Notes: generated from the sequence alone by a model not told the origin. DNA of 64,000 nucleotides from Planctomycetaceae bacterium (GCA_900299185.1 OMIV01000070.1:1-64000); one strand, 5' to 3'; positions 1 to 9,119 are shown, numbered from the stretch's first letter. A program made the numbers and translations.

Positions 1-116
1 CGAGCTTACGGCTACCGCAACCGCAATCACTTCATCCTGAGAATCGAAACACTTCACACCACCAAAGTCAGACTCGTCGGCTGATACCAGTTACCCCCAC
101 GGTTTTGCGATGAGCC
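1..116 (+). mobile_element. 3' end of an ISL3-like insertion sequence (transposase C-terminus plus right terminal repeat)
   Basis: Frame 1 of the plus strand is open from base 1 to a TGA at 82-84. It encodes a 27-residue tail containing AYGYRNRNHFILRI, which resembles the C-termini of ISL3-family transposases (recalled family resemblance, not searched). The transposase start lies outside the window. After the stop, bases 101-116 end in GATGAGCC; read inward from base 116 on the minus strand this is GGCTCATCGCAAAACC, in the style of an ISL3 terminal inverted repeat. I place the IS boundary at about 116. It interrupts the minus-strand gene that starts at 410. The left end and the target-site duplication are outside the window, so both assignments remain provisional. 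Confidence 0.6.
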
Positions 117-410
117 GAAAACCATGCGATCGAACATGACGAAGCCTTCTTGGGCCAGCGGATCTTTATCCGCTGCCGCACCACCAGCTCCGCCGTGTGC
201 GTCTCCGTGAGCATCGCCATGACTACCGCCTGCGTCTGCTGCATGCTCGCCGCCTTCAGCGTGTCCGCCGTCTGCTGCATGAGCTTCGCCGCCTTCGGCA
301 GTGGTTGCCGTCTTGGGCTTGTCCAACCCCAGTAACTTGGGCAAGGCGACGCCTGCCGCCGCACCCAGAATGGCCAGCACGCCAAAGATGACAATCTTTT
401 TGGTGTTCAT
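54..410 (-). pseudogene. Membrane-anchored His/Ala/Gly-rich protein, 3' end replaced by IS sequence (possibly FliL-like)
   Basis: The open frame has 118 codons. The product has a short cytoplasmic start, one hydrophobic segment at about residues 6-27, then a low-complexity linker rich in His, Ala, Gly and Asp at about residues 35-82. A conserved-looking stretch containing GFVMFDRMVF follows. Codons after that Phe coincide with the ISL3-like terminal repeat (bases 116 down to 101), so the last 20 or so residues are IS-derived and the native C-terminal domain is missing. A single N-terminal membrane segment, a flexible linker and an 'F-V-x-F-D' beta strand recall FliL-type flagellar stator-associated proteins. 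That is only a guess, because the diagnostic domain is cut away and no flagellar gene is nearby. Confidence 0.5.
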
Positions 411-648
411 GGTGAGATCTCGAATTGAGCCCGGATGAGTCTGCTATCCAACATTTGTCATCGCTTTTGAGTCGGCGACGAGGGGCGTCAGTTTGCCAAC
501 TCAGGAACTCAGGGCAAGCGCGAACATGCGAACGCAACCGTGCTCAGTGAGTGCATCGTCCAGTTTGGCAGTTTGACTTTAACGATTCTGGCGACTTTGC
601 CCTTTGGGCAAGCAGCAGCAGCCTGGATGAGCGGCATGATTTGGCAAA

Positions 649-2250
649 CTATTCTCCAGAAGTCGTTGCGGCACCGAGCTTTTCCGACGAAGGGAACAAG
701 ATTGTCTCAAGCCTCCCGTCGCGCTCAATTTGGACCTCGACTGGAGTCTTTGGAGCCGCCAACTGCTCGCTGAAGTCTGGCGATTCGGGCAACGAACCGA
801 CCGGTTGCCCTCTAACGGCCCTGATCCGATCACCAATTTGGAGACCGCGACGCTGAGCCAGCGAGGACTCGACGAGACCCGCGACGATCGCACTGCCTGG
901 CTCGGCGGAGTCTCGTTTGGTGCTCAGGCCGACTCGAACTGGTTCTCCGGCGAGTTTCAGTTGGAGCGTCAGGGATTCTTCGCCTCGTTTGATCTTGGCT
1001 GCGACCTGTTGCGGAGCGGCGAGCACGATGGCTCCGAATTCGACTCCGTCAGCCAGTTGTTGTCCGCCCAGTTCGACAATCTCGTCTCCGATCCGAATCC
1101 CGGCTTGATCGGCTGGACCGTTGGTTTGAACGTTGACCACTTTGATGATGTGTTTGGCTTCGAGAACCGGATCAAAGCTGACGCCCAGCCTTTCTGGCCG
1201 GGGAGTCAGTGTTCGTTGCGGTGGGCCGAGCTTCGCCAGGGCGTTGAGTTCGGGGAGTTCTTCTCGGGCTGCGTCGCGGAACTTAGGCAATGAGTCGGCG
1301 TTGGCAGCTGCCACAGTTATCCGCAGCAGGGTTCGAGTCACCTTTTGCAGACCTGGGACGTTGATCAACTCGGCGTCGTCGCTGGGGCGGTGGTAGTCAT
1401 CATGCTTGCCGGTATGCAACATCAGGCTGGGAATGCCACGCTCGAAGAACGGCCAATGATCGCTCTCTGGGACGTAGCGAAGATTGAAGTCGATGCGCAG
1501 TGATTCTGCATTTTGATGCGTGACCCATTGGCGGAGACCCAAGCCTGTTCGCCATCCGGTGATCTCTAGCCCTCCGTCGCGCAGTCGGCCCAGCATGTCG
1601 GCGGTCAGTACGAGCTTTAGTTGTTCGAGCGGCCGTCGCGGATGGGCGGCAAAGAAACGAGAGCCGAGCAGACCCTTCTCTTCTCCGTCCCAGAAGGCAA
1701 ACAGCACCGTGCGACGCAGTGGGAGCTTGCTTTCGGAGAGTGCTTCAACAACTTCCAGTAAGGCGGTGGTGCCGCTAGCATTGTCGTCGGCCCCGTTGTG
1801 AACGTACCCAATCGGCCCGCGACTATTGTTGGGAGCTCCGAAGCCCACATGGTCGTAATGACCGCCGACCAGCAGCCATTCGTCTTTCAAGGAGTCGTCC
1901 GATCCCGGCAGCACTCCGAGAATGTTACGCATGTTGCCGTTGAAGTACTGAAACCACTCGCCGCCATCTCCGGCTGGCTTGAGGGCCGACTTCTTGAGTT
2001 CGGTGACCAGATAAGTCCCCGCTGCATGATTGCCGACAGTCCCAGCTTCGCGACCTTGCAGCGTGTCACTGGCGAGAAGCTCGACGTGCTTCTTGAGCTC
2101 CTCGACGGTGATTGATTCGAGTGCTGCTTTTAATTCAGGGAGATCGTTCGCCGGCGCTTCGATCGTTCGTAGCCACAGCGCGATGGCCACAGTCAGCACG
2201 ATGTGACAATTGGCATCGCTCAACCAACGTATTTTCCTCGGACGATTCAC
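649..2250 (-). CDS. Secreted M28 family zinc aminopeptidase with C-terminal PDZ domains
   Basis: This is a predicted exported metallopeptidase of 533 residues. It starts at a GTG preceded by a strong GGAGG site. A hydrophobic signal segment lies at about residues 16-32. The M28 di-zinc ligand pattern is complete: HYDHVG at 131-136, the bridging Asp in HNGADDNASG (151-160), the Glu pair of WDGEEKG (about 187-193), Asp217 in TADMLG, and a C-terminal His near 287 (DDYHRPS). Residues from about 350 on form two PDZ-like units, each with the typical 'A-G-I/L-x-x-G-D-x-I' loop (AGIRIGDEIV and RGLQIGDRIR). M28 enzymes remove N-terminal residues from peptides, and the PDZ units probably bind substrate C-termini. 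The substrate is unknown. It likely acts in the periplasm or at the cell surface. Confidence 0.9.
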   Translation of the reverse strand: MNRPRKIRWLSDANCHIVLTVAIALWLRTIEAPANDLPELKAALESITVEELKKHVELLASDTLQGREAGTVGNHAAGTYLVTELKKSALKPAGDGGEWFQYFNGNMRNILGVLPGSDDSLKDEWLLVGGHYDHVGFGAPNNSRGPIGYVHNGADDNASGTTALLEVVEALSESKLPLRRTVLFAFWDGEEKGLLGSRFFAAHPRRPLEQLKLVLTADMLGRLRDGGLEITGWRTGLGLRQWVTHQNAESLRIDFNLRYVPESDHWPFFERGIPSLMLHTGKHDDYHRPSDDAELINVPGLQKVTRTLLRITVAAANADSLPKFRDAAREELPELNALAKLGPPQRTLTPRPERLGVSFDPVLEAKHIIKVVNVQTNGPADQAGIRIGDEIVELGGQQLADGVEFGAIVLAAPQQVAAKIKRGEESLTLQLKLAGEPVRVGLSTKRDSAEPGSAIVAGLVESSLAQRRGLQIGDRIRAVRGQPVGSLPESPDFSEQLAAPKTPVEVQIERDGRLETILFPSSEKLGAATTSGE

Positions 2251-2678
2251 GAAGCGACCTCCTGTCTGGCAAGGCTGCGAATGATCGGCGAGTGGAAGCC
2301 ATCGCGAACGTCAGAGCAAGTGACGGAATGATGGCAGTTCGGCGATTGTGGCTTCTCGGCGATCAACTCGATTCATCGAATGTCGCAGGGCTCTGTATTC
2401 GAAGAGGGCCAATCACGGCGATGCGGATGTTGGCTCAACTGCCAAATCGGGATGTCCTTGAGACTGGTGCTGGAGTTTGTCCTGCTCGCCTCGCGGATTG
2501 GCGGCGGCGTTGCTTGTGATGTTGCGCCATCCTTAGTGTCTGCCGTGTTGCTTCGTAACCAAGTTGCTCAGACGCGACACAAAACCTGACTTATGGTTGA
2601 GTGCGGTCCGTAATTCGTCGCGACGACCTTGCTTCTCGTTTCCTGTCAGACTTGATTTAACTGCCATTCGGAAGTCAC
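2251..2678. other. Intergenic region, 428 bp, divergent promoters expected
   Basis: This region lies between the divergent M28 peptidase and the PilO/PilP-like gene. Short open frames cross it on the plus strand, but their translations are Arg/Ser-rich and look like out-of-frame noise. No tRNA, hairpin terminator or repeat was recognised. It should contain promoters for both flanking genes, but none stood out. Confidence 0.4.
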
Positions 2679-4421
2679 ATGACTAAGCGTGAGAAAACAT
2701 TGGGCGGTGCTTTGGGTGGCGCGTTCGCCGTCTTGGTGGTGATCCCTTGGATCTGGAGTTTGCTCAGCGGACCAATCGTTGATGAGCAAAAGAAGCTGAC
2801 GTTGGCGACTCGTCGCTTGCAGGCCGAGACCGATCGTTTCGATGAAGCCAATGCCAAGCTGCGGAAGATGGTCGCGTTCAAAGAGCGAAGTCTGTCGTCG
2901 AATGCTTCTCAAGGAGCGTTGGCCTATCAGCAATGGCTGTCAGACCTGGCCGAAGTGGTCGTCAAACTGAATCGCTCGCAGGTCACTCCCGAACGCATCA
3001 CCCCGGCTCGCGATAACTCGAATGTGGTTGTGCGAGTGAAGGTGACGGGCGAAGGCACGGTCGAGCAATTGCGCGAGCTGCTGTTTCGCTTCTATCGAGC
3101 CAACGTCTTGCACCAAATCACGGCGTTGAATGTTGAGGCTCAGGACAGCAGCAGCCAGCCGCGATTGGCGATTACGTTGACCATTGAGGCCTTGTCATTG
3201 CGAGATGCCCCGGCCAAAGGCGCGACGTTGTTTTCGAGAACCACTCTCTCGGAAGACGTGAAAGACGACGCGACCGAGATCACTGTCGGCAGTGTTAAAG
3301 GCTTTCCCGAGAAGACGCCGTTCGAGATTCGAATTGGGGATCAGTACGTCAACGTGGTGGGATCGACGAACAATGTCTGGAAGATTGAACGAGCTCCGAA
3401 GCAGAGTCTGGTGTTGAAGTCGGGGACGGTTGTGGAACTGTCTCCGGTGCATCCCGATTACGCGAAGAAGACTCGGGACGATTATGAATCGCTCATCAAG
3501 CTCAATCCTTTTGCGAAGCCGATTCCTTATCGACCTCGCTTCGAACTCGTGGGTGACAAGAGCGTTATTCGAGGTGGCAGTCTGACTGCCGAGCCAAAGG
3601 CCAGTGGCTTCGATGCTCGTGGCGGAAAGCCTCAGTACGAGGCCGTTTCCGAATTGCCTGAAGGCATGACGTTGGCCGACGGCAAGTTGACGTGGAAGCC
3701 GACGGCAGAGGCCAAGCCGGGCTCGTTCAAGGTCAAGTTGAAGGCAACGGCTCCGGGTTTGAAAGAGCCGCTGACGTCCGAGTTCGAATTGACTTTGAAG
3801 GACGTGAATGTGCCTCCGAAGGTGACTCCACCGGGCGATTTGGTGGCGACGTTAGGGCAGCCGCTGACCATCAAAGTTGCGGCTACGGATGCCGAGACTC
3901 CCGTCGACCAGTTGACCTTTAAGCTGAACGACCCGAAGCCCGAAGGCGCGACCATCAACGAGAAAACCGGCGAGATCTCGTTCACTCCGCCGATGACGTC
4001 TCAGCCTGGCAGTGTGACGCTGACTGTGGCTGTCACAGATGCGGGCACGCCGCCGCAGACGGCGACTTTGCCGCTGTCGGTGACCATTCAAGATGACACC
4101 GCCGTCTTCACGTTCCTGACGGGTTTCGTTGCGGCCGATAGCGAGCGGCATGCGTTCCTTCATGACCGCGCGAACAATCGCACGTTGTTGCTGAGGGAAG
4201 GGAAGCCGCTGAAGTACGCGGGCTTTGATGCTGTGGTGAAGACGATCTCAAAGGACTCAGTCTTGTTCTTGCAAAAGGACAAGCTGTGGCGCTTGAACCT
4301 GGGAGAGAACCTCAGGAGTGCCAAGCCCGAAGCTCAAACGGCAGAGGCCACGCCAGCCGCCGGAGCATCTGCGGGTGAGCCGCCGTTGCCAGAAGATCGC
4401 GACGCTGCGCCCAAGGCTTAG
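2679..4421 (+). CDS. Membrane-anchored PilO/PilP-like protein with Ig/cadherin-like repeats
   Basis: A 580-residue protein of undetermined function. An N-terminal transmembrane segment (about residues 10-30) is followed by a heptad-like helix (about 35-70), and then an alpha/beta region at about 100-180. That region has the pattern of PilO: strand, 'L-R-E-L-L-F-R-F', strand, strand. Residues about 290-470 contain two Ig/cadherin-like repeats with the Pro-rich boundary VNVPPKVTPPG and the 'D-x-x-T-P' strand pattern. Residues about 485-550 (LLLREGKPLKYAGF to LWRLNLGENL) look like a PilP/GspC-type beta domain. PilO and PilP are the periplasmic alignment proteins of type IV pili, so a role in a pilus or secretion assembly is inferred. 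The next gene encodes a pseudopilin-like protein, which fits. The Ig repeats are not part of known PilO or PilP. Confidence 0.6.
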   Translation: MTKREKTLGGALGGAFAVLVVIPWIWSLLSGPIVDEQKKLTLATRRLQAETDRFDEANAKLRKMVAFKERSLSSNASQGALAYQQWLSDLAEVVVKLNRSQVTPERITPARDNSNVVVRVKVTGEGTVEQLRELLFRFYRANVLHQITALNVEAQDSSSQPRLAITLTIEALSLRDAPAKGATLFSRTTLSEDVKDDATEITVGSVKGFPEKTPFEIRIGDQYVNVVGSTNNVWKIERAPKQSLVLKSGTVVELSPVHPDYAKKTRDDYESLIKLNPFAKPIPYRPRFELVGDKSVIRGGSLTAEPKASGFDARGGKPQYEAVSELPEGMTLADGKLTWKPTAEAKPGSFKVKLKATAPGLKEPLTSEFELTLKDVNVPPKVTPPGDLVATLGQPLTIKVAATDAETPVDQLTFKLNDPKPEGATINEKTGEISFTPPMTSQPGSVTLTVAVTDAGTPPQTATLPLSVTIQDDTAVFTFLTGFVAADSERHAFLHDRANNRTLLLREGKPLKYAGFDAVVKTISKDSVLFLQKDKLWRLNLGENLRSAKPEAQTAEATPAAGASAGEPPLPEDRDAAPKA

Positions 4422-4584
4422 GCTCACGACCGCCGACTGACCTTGCTCAGTCAGCTAGCGAGGTGCCGGTCAGACGTTGGCCAGTGTTGCACAAATCTTG
4501 ATCGCTCAGATGGCTGAGTTGAGTCGCCTCGATCGACACACTGCGACCCGTTGACTACTTCACATGCCGTTCAAGAGGTCGATC

Positions 4585-5601
4585 ATGAGTCATCGCCGTA
4601 CCCGATTGGGTTTCACTCTTATCGAGTTACTGGTTGTTATCGCGATCATTGCTGTGTTGGTTGCTCTGTTGTTGCCTGCGGTGCAGCAAGCTCGCGAGGC
4701 AGCGCGACGTTCGTCGTGTCGCAACAACTTGAAGCAGATCGGTCTGGCGATTGCGAACTACGAATCGACCGTGGGTTGCTTGCCGCCGAGCATGTGCATC
4801 AAGCCCACGTTAACGAGCAACTCCAGTTGGTCTGTGCATGGGCGACTGATGCCGTATCTGGAACAGCAGAACTTCTTCGATCAGATCGACCTCGGTCAGG
4901 CGTGGGGCAACTTCCCCATCATCAGCGGCTTCCGAGTTCCCGGCTATGTCTGCCCGACTGATCCCAAGGGAGATCTGCAACGCAACACGGGAACGAACGG
5001 CATCTTCCTCTATCCGACGACCTACGGTTTCAACTTTGGTTCGTGGTTCGTCTACGACCCTGTCACCGGCGCGGGTGGAGATGGGCTCTTCTTCCCGAAT
5101 AGCTCGATCAAGATCGGTGGGATTACAGACGGCGTCAGCAACACATTGTTAGCGTCCGAAGTCCATGCTTGGACGGCCTACACTCGCAACAGCGTGCCAC
5201 CTTCAACGGCTGTTCCTCAAACGCCAGCCGACGTGGCTGCCTTGGCGGCCACCGGAGTTCATGATCGCATCTTTCCTGCGACGAAGGACGGTTCGGCGCA
5301 TACCGAATGGGCCAACGGTCACTCGCATCACAGCGGCTTCACGACTGTCATGAGTCCCAACACGTATGTGACTTACAACTGGTCGGGAGTCACATTCGAT
5401 GTCGACTACTCCGCACGCCAAGAAGGCAGCAGCACGACGTTGGCGAGCTACACGTCGGCGACTTCGCGAAGCCATCACACCGGACTCGTTCACGCGGTCA
5501 TGGCCGACGGTTCGGTGAAGACCGTCAACAGCAACATCAATCTCAACGTCTGGAGAGCCGTCGGCACTCGCTCTGGCGGCGAGTCGGAAACAATCGAGTA
5601 G
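4585..5601 (+). CDS. DUF1559 prepilin-like protein
   Basis: A 338-residue member of the large planctomycete DUF1559 family, which has type IV prepilin N-termini. The start at 4585 is chosen over an in-frame ATG at 4564 because AGAGG sits 7 bases upstream of it and the leader is then a typical short basic one (MSHRRTRLG). The prepilin peptidase site is G-F-T-L-I-E at residues 9-14, with Glu at mature position +5, followed by a hydrophobic helix to about residue 34. The C-terminus carries the family's 'H-x9-DG' signature as [13 protein letters not shown]. Members are probably surface-exposed pseudopilins, and individual roles are unknown. The PilO/PilP-like gene immediately upstream supports a shared assembly system. 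Confidence 0.9.
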   Translation: MSHRRTRLGFTLIELLVVIAIIAVLVALLLPAVQQAREAARRSSCRNNLKQIGLAIANYESTVGCLPPSMCIKPTLTSNSSWSVHGRLMPYLEQQNFFDQIDLGQAWGNFPIISGFRVPGYVCPTDPKGDLQRNTGTNGIFLYPTTYGFNFGSWFVYDPVTGAGGDGLFFPNSSIKIGGITDGVSNTLLASEVHAWTAYTRNSVPPSTAVPQTPADVAALAATGVHDRIFPATKDGSAHTEWANGHSHHSGFTTVMSPNTYVTYNWSGVTFDVDYSARQEGSSTTLASYTSATSRSHHTGLVHAVMADGSVKTVNSNINLNVWRAVGTRSGGESETIE

Positions 5602-5658
5602 CAACTTTTCCATAGTCTGGGTGAAGTTGTTGCCGTCCACACTCGGCGCTGACAGGAG

Positions 5659-6104
5659 CTATCGAGGTCGGCCGCGCCAAGTCGGCTCACGAAGCACATC
5701 GCGTTCGTAAGTGCGAATCATCTCGCGAGCGGAGTCGAATTCGGCAGGGCTTAGTGACTCGATGAGCGTGATAACTTCTTGCCCTTGGCTTACCGCCGCG
5801 ATTGCATCTGATTGAATGAACTGTGAGTTAGGTTCGTAGTCCGCGACGTTTCGAATCATTCGCAGGGAACGCAGATGGGAACCAGCAGCGGCGACTTTGG
5901 TTCCCGTGCAACTCAATAGACGTCGCCACAGATAGGCGTGAACGAGTTCGGCTTTCGGGATTGTGAAACCCATCGAGTAGAGCATCGATCGAGCTGCATG
6001 AAATGCGGCGTAGTAGCTCGACCTACTGCGGCTCTCCATTCCACTTCACGAGACATGCCGCTCAGCGTTTCGGCAAGCTGTTGCAGATCGTTGGGACGAA
6101 TCAT
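5659..6104 (-). pseudogene. HEPN-domain protein gene, frameshifted
   Basis: The gene appears to start at 6104, where its ATG overlaps the stop of the upstream gene (ATGA, bases 6104-6101), and to end at 5659. The first part reads MIRPNDLQQLAETLSG and then EWRAAVGRA. The rest, in the next frame, reads SYYAAFHAARSMLYSMGF and continues for about 110 residues. HEPN proteins have 'R-x-A-x-x-R-A-Y-Y-A-x-F-H-A-A-R' as one continuous helix, so one base is missing between bases 6016 and 6015, after CGA GC. Restored, the protein would be about 148 residues with the HEPN RNase-type core. Either the gene is inactivated or the sequence has a single-base error. HEPN proteins often act as toxins paired with a small partner, here the 106-residue protein upstream. 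Confidence 0.7.
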
Positions 6105-6421
6105 GTTCGCCCTCGAGTCAGCATCGCGAAATTGCTGCGGTACGGCATGGGGCAGCAACCCCCGATGCGGCGGTGCCATTCCCCGTTGCGCTCGCAAAGC
6201 TTTTCGACCGACTCTTCGGCGTGATGGACGATAACAACGATGCAGGACTCGCCTGGAATCTCTGGATCGTCATGTCGCTCTAATTCCAATTCAGCCGTTG
6301 GGAAGACTGCATGGCTCATTGCGAGCACTGGCGAGAGGTACTCAGTCACGCCGAGCTGTATGGCCAATTCAGCGATCTCGCGCGACAACGATTCGAGGAC
6401 AGTTTCAACGATCAGTGGCAT
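6101..6421 (-). CDS. Small protein translationally coupled to the HEPN gene
   Basis: A 106-residue protein with no membrane segment. I do not recognise a named family. The start has GGGAG 7 bases upstream. The N-terminal third is helical (ETVLESLSREIAELAIQLG). The middle has an acidic strand pattern (ELELERHDDPEIPGESC) followed by a hydrophobic strand (IVVIVHH), and the C-terminal third has EWHRRIGG. Its stop overlaps the HEPN start by ATGA, so the two are almost certainly co-translated. The order fits an antitoxin-like partner followed by HEPN. However, it lacks the GSx10DxD motif of MNT nucleotidyltransferase antitoxins, so it is not the usual partner. Function is inferred only from context. 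Confidence 0.6.
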   Translation of the reverse strand: MPLIVETVLESLSREIAELAIQLGVTEYLSPVLAMSHAVFPTAELELERHDDPEIPGESCIVVIVHHAEESVEKLCERNGEWHRRIGGCCPMPYRSNFAMLTRGRT

Positions 6422-6518
6422 GAAACACTCCCGGTGAGTTTGGCGACGACCAGTCTCGCTTGTGGCATCTTTTCAATGCGGAGTCGCTGGAACGATTGGG
6501 CCACAGATAACTGATTCG

Positions 6519-7562
6519 TCAGCGTTTCCTCAATCCCTCTTCGGCTTTGATGGCGGCGGTGGTGTGGCGGTACTTGGTGATCAGTTCTTGGCGGAGCGAT
6601 GCGGCTTCGGTGCTCAGTCCGGTTCTCTCGATGCATACGCTGGCGTTGAACAGGGCATCGGCGGTGATGGGGTGGTCGGTGGGATGAGCGAACGGCAGAC
6701 GCAGAAACGCGGCGGCGGCGAGGTCGAATTCGTGCCGTCGTTCGAAGGCGAGCCCGAGCATGAAGTACGGACCGGCTCGCAAGGGCGGTTCTAGTTTGGT
6801 GACACGACTTTCCCAGCGAGCGATCTCGGTGTCTTCAATGCCTTCGACAGCGGCTCGGCGTCGATAGCTTTGCCATTGAGCCAGCGTTCGCAGTCGCTCG
6901 TCGGGCAGCCTCACCAAAGACGGCCACGCTTGCTCGCACTCGGCGTCGTACTTGGCTTCAAAACACAGCCAGCTTGCGGCGAGCAGTTGCGTCAGCGGTT
7001 GTTGTTTATCTCGTAACCAAACTGCGGCCTGTCCGCGCGCCGCTGCAGTATCGATTGGACGTGGCGACCAATTCAACGGCAGTAAGTCGACATGCCGCGT
7101 GTCGGGATCGCTTTGATAGAGGCGACTGAAGCGTTGACCGGCTGCGACCCAATCGGCTCGTCGCAGCGAGCAACGGATTTGGAGTGCCAGTAATTCGCGT
7201 CGGACCCAGGTGCGTAGCTCTTGGTTGACGGCGCGATCAAAGGCGGCTTCAGCGGCGTCGGTATCGCCCGCTGCAAGTGCCTTGAGGCCAGACTCGTGTG
7301 CGTCGGTGTGCATGGTGCGGACCGAGACAACATCTGCTGCGGAGTATGTCTGCTCGTTCTTATTGGCCGCCGTTTTGATGACCAGTTTCTTGCCCGTGTA
7401 ATCGAGCACCTCGCAGTTGATGGTGATGCGACTGGTCGAGGTCGAGCCATGCACCACGACTTCATCCGCCAGACCGATTGAGTCGCTGACAGCCAACGCT
7501 CCCAGCAGGCCGAGTAATGTGCCGGTGAAGCGTCTGTAATGCTGGCTACACAGCTCGATCAT
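6519..7562 (-). CDS. Exported TPR-like repeat protein
   Basis: A 347-residue protein with a hydrophobic signal or anchor at about residues 13-32. After it comes a small beta-rich region (about 35-80, with CEVLDYTGKKLVIKT), then helical TPR-like repeats (about 90-140 and 260-340). A repeat-like hairpin such as AFERRHEFDLAAAAFLRLPF is visible near residue 285. It begins with an ATGA overlap (7562-7559) with the permease stop, so the two are co-transcribed and probably translationally coupled. The beta-rich part resembles domains seen in other planctomycete TPR proteins, but I cannot name it. The likely role is a periplasmic scaffold, partner unknown. Confidence 0.7.
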   Translation of the reverse strand: MIELCSQHYRRFTGTLLGLLGALAVSDSIGLADEVVVHGSTSTSRITINCEVLDYTGKKLVIKTAANKNEQTYSAADVVSVRTMHTDAHESGLKALAAGDTDAAEAAFDRAVNQELRTWVRRELLALQIRCSLRRADWVAAGQRFSRLYQSDPDTRHVDLLPLNWSPRPIDTAAARGQAAVWLRDKQQPLTQLLAASWLCFEAKYDAECEQAWPSLVRLPDERLRTLAQWQSYRRRAAVEGIEDTEIARWESRVTKLEPPLRAGPYFMLGLAFERRHEFDLAAAAFLRLPFAHPTDHPITADALFNASVCIERTGLSTEAASLRQELITKYRHTTAAIKAEEGLRKR

Positions 7563-8812
7563 GGCGATCCCTTGCCAGTGGTGCTGCGCCGTTCTCGCAC
7601 GACTTTGATTCCCAACACGATGGCGACCAGTGCTCCGACGGTGGCTCCGGTCGCAAGTTTATGAGTGGTCGACATCGCTCCCGAAATGACTCCGGCTAAC
7701 AACGACAAGATCAGCCAGCTGAAAATGCCGAGCCCGCCGGGGAAGTACCGCCGCTGGAAAGTTCGACTACCGCTTTGCTCATTCAACGTGACGGCCAACA
7801 CCACCAGAATGCCGACAATGAGCCCCTGAAAGTCATCGGGCTTCGACTTCACCGTCTTCGCGACGGAGTCCATGACGGTCCTCAAGAAGAGTGCTCCGAG
7901 CATCGTGCCAGAGATCGTGCCGATGCCTCCCGACAGACTGCAGCCACCAACAACCGCTGCGGCAATGGCATTCAACTCGAAGCCAACGGCGTCCGTGGCA
8001 GGGTTCGCTTGCCCGACGTTGGCCGAATACATGATGCCGCCGATCGACGCGGTGACGGCTCCCACGCAATAGGCCAACCACTTCAGTCGATCCGTGCGAA
8101 TGCCACTTAGTCGAGCCGCTTGTTCGTTGCCGCCCATCGCCAGCAAGTGCCGCCCGACTACAGTCTTGGTGAGTAAGATCCAACACACCACGCTCAGCAC
8201 GAGGAATGTAACCAGCGGTACTCCCACGGTTTGCCCGAGGGCTCGGAAGACGGCTCCCTTTACATACATCTGCGTGTTTGAGTCGCCCGTGATGGCCGAG
8301 TTAACGTCCTGCACGATAACTCGGCCCAGGCTTCTCAAGCCGACGAGCGATGCCAAGGTCGCCACGAATGGCGGCAGTTTCACGACCGTGATCAGCCACG
8401 CATGAAACGTCCCGACTAGGACCGCAACGACCAGCGTGCCGGCGACACCGGCCAGCGCGATCCAGATAGAAATGTCCTCGGTCAGCGGCATGCCGCGCGC
8501 GTTTTGTGGAGCTAGTCGGAGGATGATCGAGCAGCAGATCACTCCGCTGAAGGCCATCACCGACCCCGCCGACAAGTCGATGCCGCCGGAGATGATCACG
8601 ATCGTCGCCCCTAACGCGACGACTCCCAAGATGGACGACTGCCGCAGAATCTCGGCCGCGTTTTCGACCGGCTTCTTCGCGTAGGACTGCGACCGATCCA
8701 TCGCCATCGTCCCGACCACAACGGCAATCAGAGCGATGAAAAGGCTAATCTCAGAACGGAAGCGGCGGGCCAAAGTCTTGATGAGCGAAGGCTGCGATGA
8801 GTTATCGGTCAC
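7559..8812 (-). CDS. RbsC-type ABC transporter permease
   Basis: A 417-residue integral membrane protein of the BPD_transp_2 (ribose/simple-sugar permease) family. About ten hydrophobic segments are visible, with the family signature GGIDLSAGS near residue 75 and the cytoplasmic loop GGNEQAARLSGIRTDRLKW near residue 230, where the ATPase contacts the permease. These permeases work with an ATPase (RbsA-like) and a periplasmic sugar-binding protein. Neither is next to it here: upstream is the M24-like gene and downstream the TPR protein. The missing partners may be encoded elsewhere. Substrate cannot be told; sugars or nucleosides are typical for the family. Confidence 0.85.
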   Translation of the reverse strand: MTDNSSQPSLIKTLARRFRSEISLFIALIAVVVGTMAMDRSQSYAKKPVENAAEILRQSSILGVVALGATIVIISGGIDLSAGSVMAFSGVICCSIILRLAPQNARGMPLTEDISIWIALAGVAGTLVVAVLVGTFHAWLITVVKLPPFVATLASLVGLRSLGRVIVQDVNSAITGDSNTQMYVKGAVFRALGQTVGVPLVTFLVLSVVCWILLTKTVVGRHLLAMGGNEQAARLSGIRTDRLKWLAYCVGAVTASIGGIMYSANVGQANPATDAVGFELNAIAAAVVGGCSLSGGIGTISGTMLGALFLRTVMDSVAKTVKSKPDDFQGLIVGILVVLAVTLNEQSGSRTFQRRYFPGGLGIFSWLILSLLAGVISGAMSTTHKLATGATVGALVAIVLGIKVVRERRSTTGKGSP

Positions 8813-9119
8813 GGTCAGTGCTTCGGATGAAAAGGTGAAAGGCGTGGAACTCGGGAACTGATGCCAGTCAGTTCGCAGAACGACGCCGATTTAGTCATCC
8901 ATCGAGCCACTCGCCAGCGACCTCGTCGCTTTGCTGACGTGATTTCAACGATCGCGAAGTTGATGAACGCTGAGAATTGTGTGTGCTGGCCAACGAATCC
9001 CTGTCTCCGCAGGAATGCTCAAATGTTTGACCGAGCCGGATAAAACTGGCACCACCATGAATGAACTTCAGGGGATGTCGACTTGGGGCGGACATTTCTC
9101 GTAGGGAGCAACAGCGTGC
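8813..9119. other. Intergenic region, 307 bp
   Basis: This region lies between two minus-strand genes (the M24-like gene upstream, the permease downstream). No hairpin terminator, tRNA or coding frame with protein-like composition was recognised. A promoter for the permease is expected here, but none was convincing. Confidence 0.35.

Noticed and set aside
2112-2519. A 135-codon plus-strand frame overlapping the M28 gene start
   Set aside because: It overlaps the signal-peptide region of a solid gene, is Arg/Ser-rich and has no ribosome binding site.
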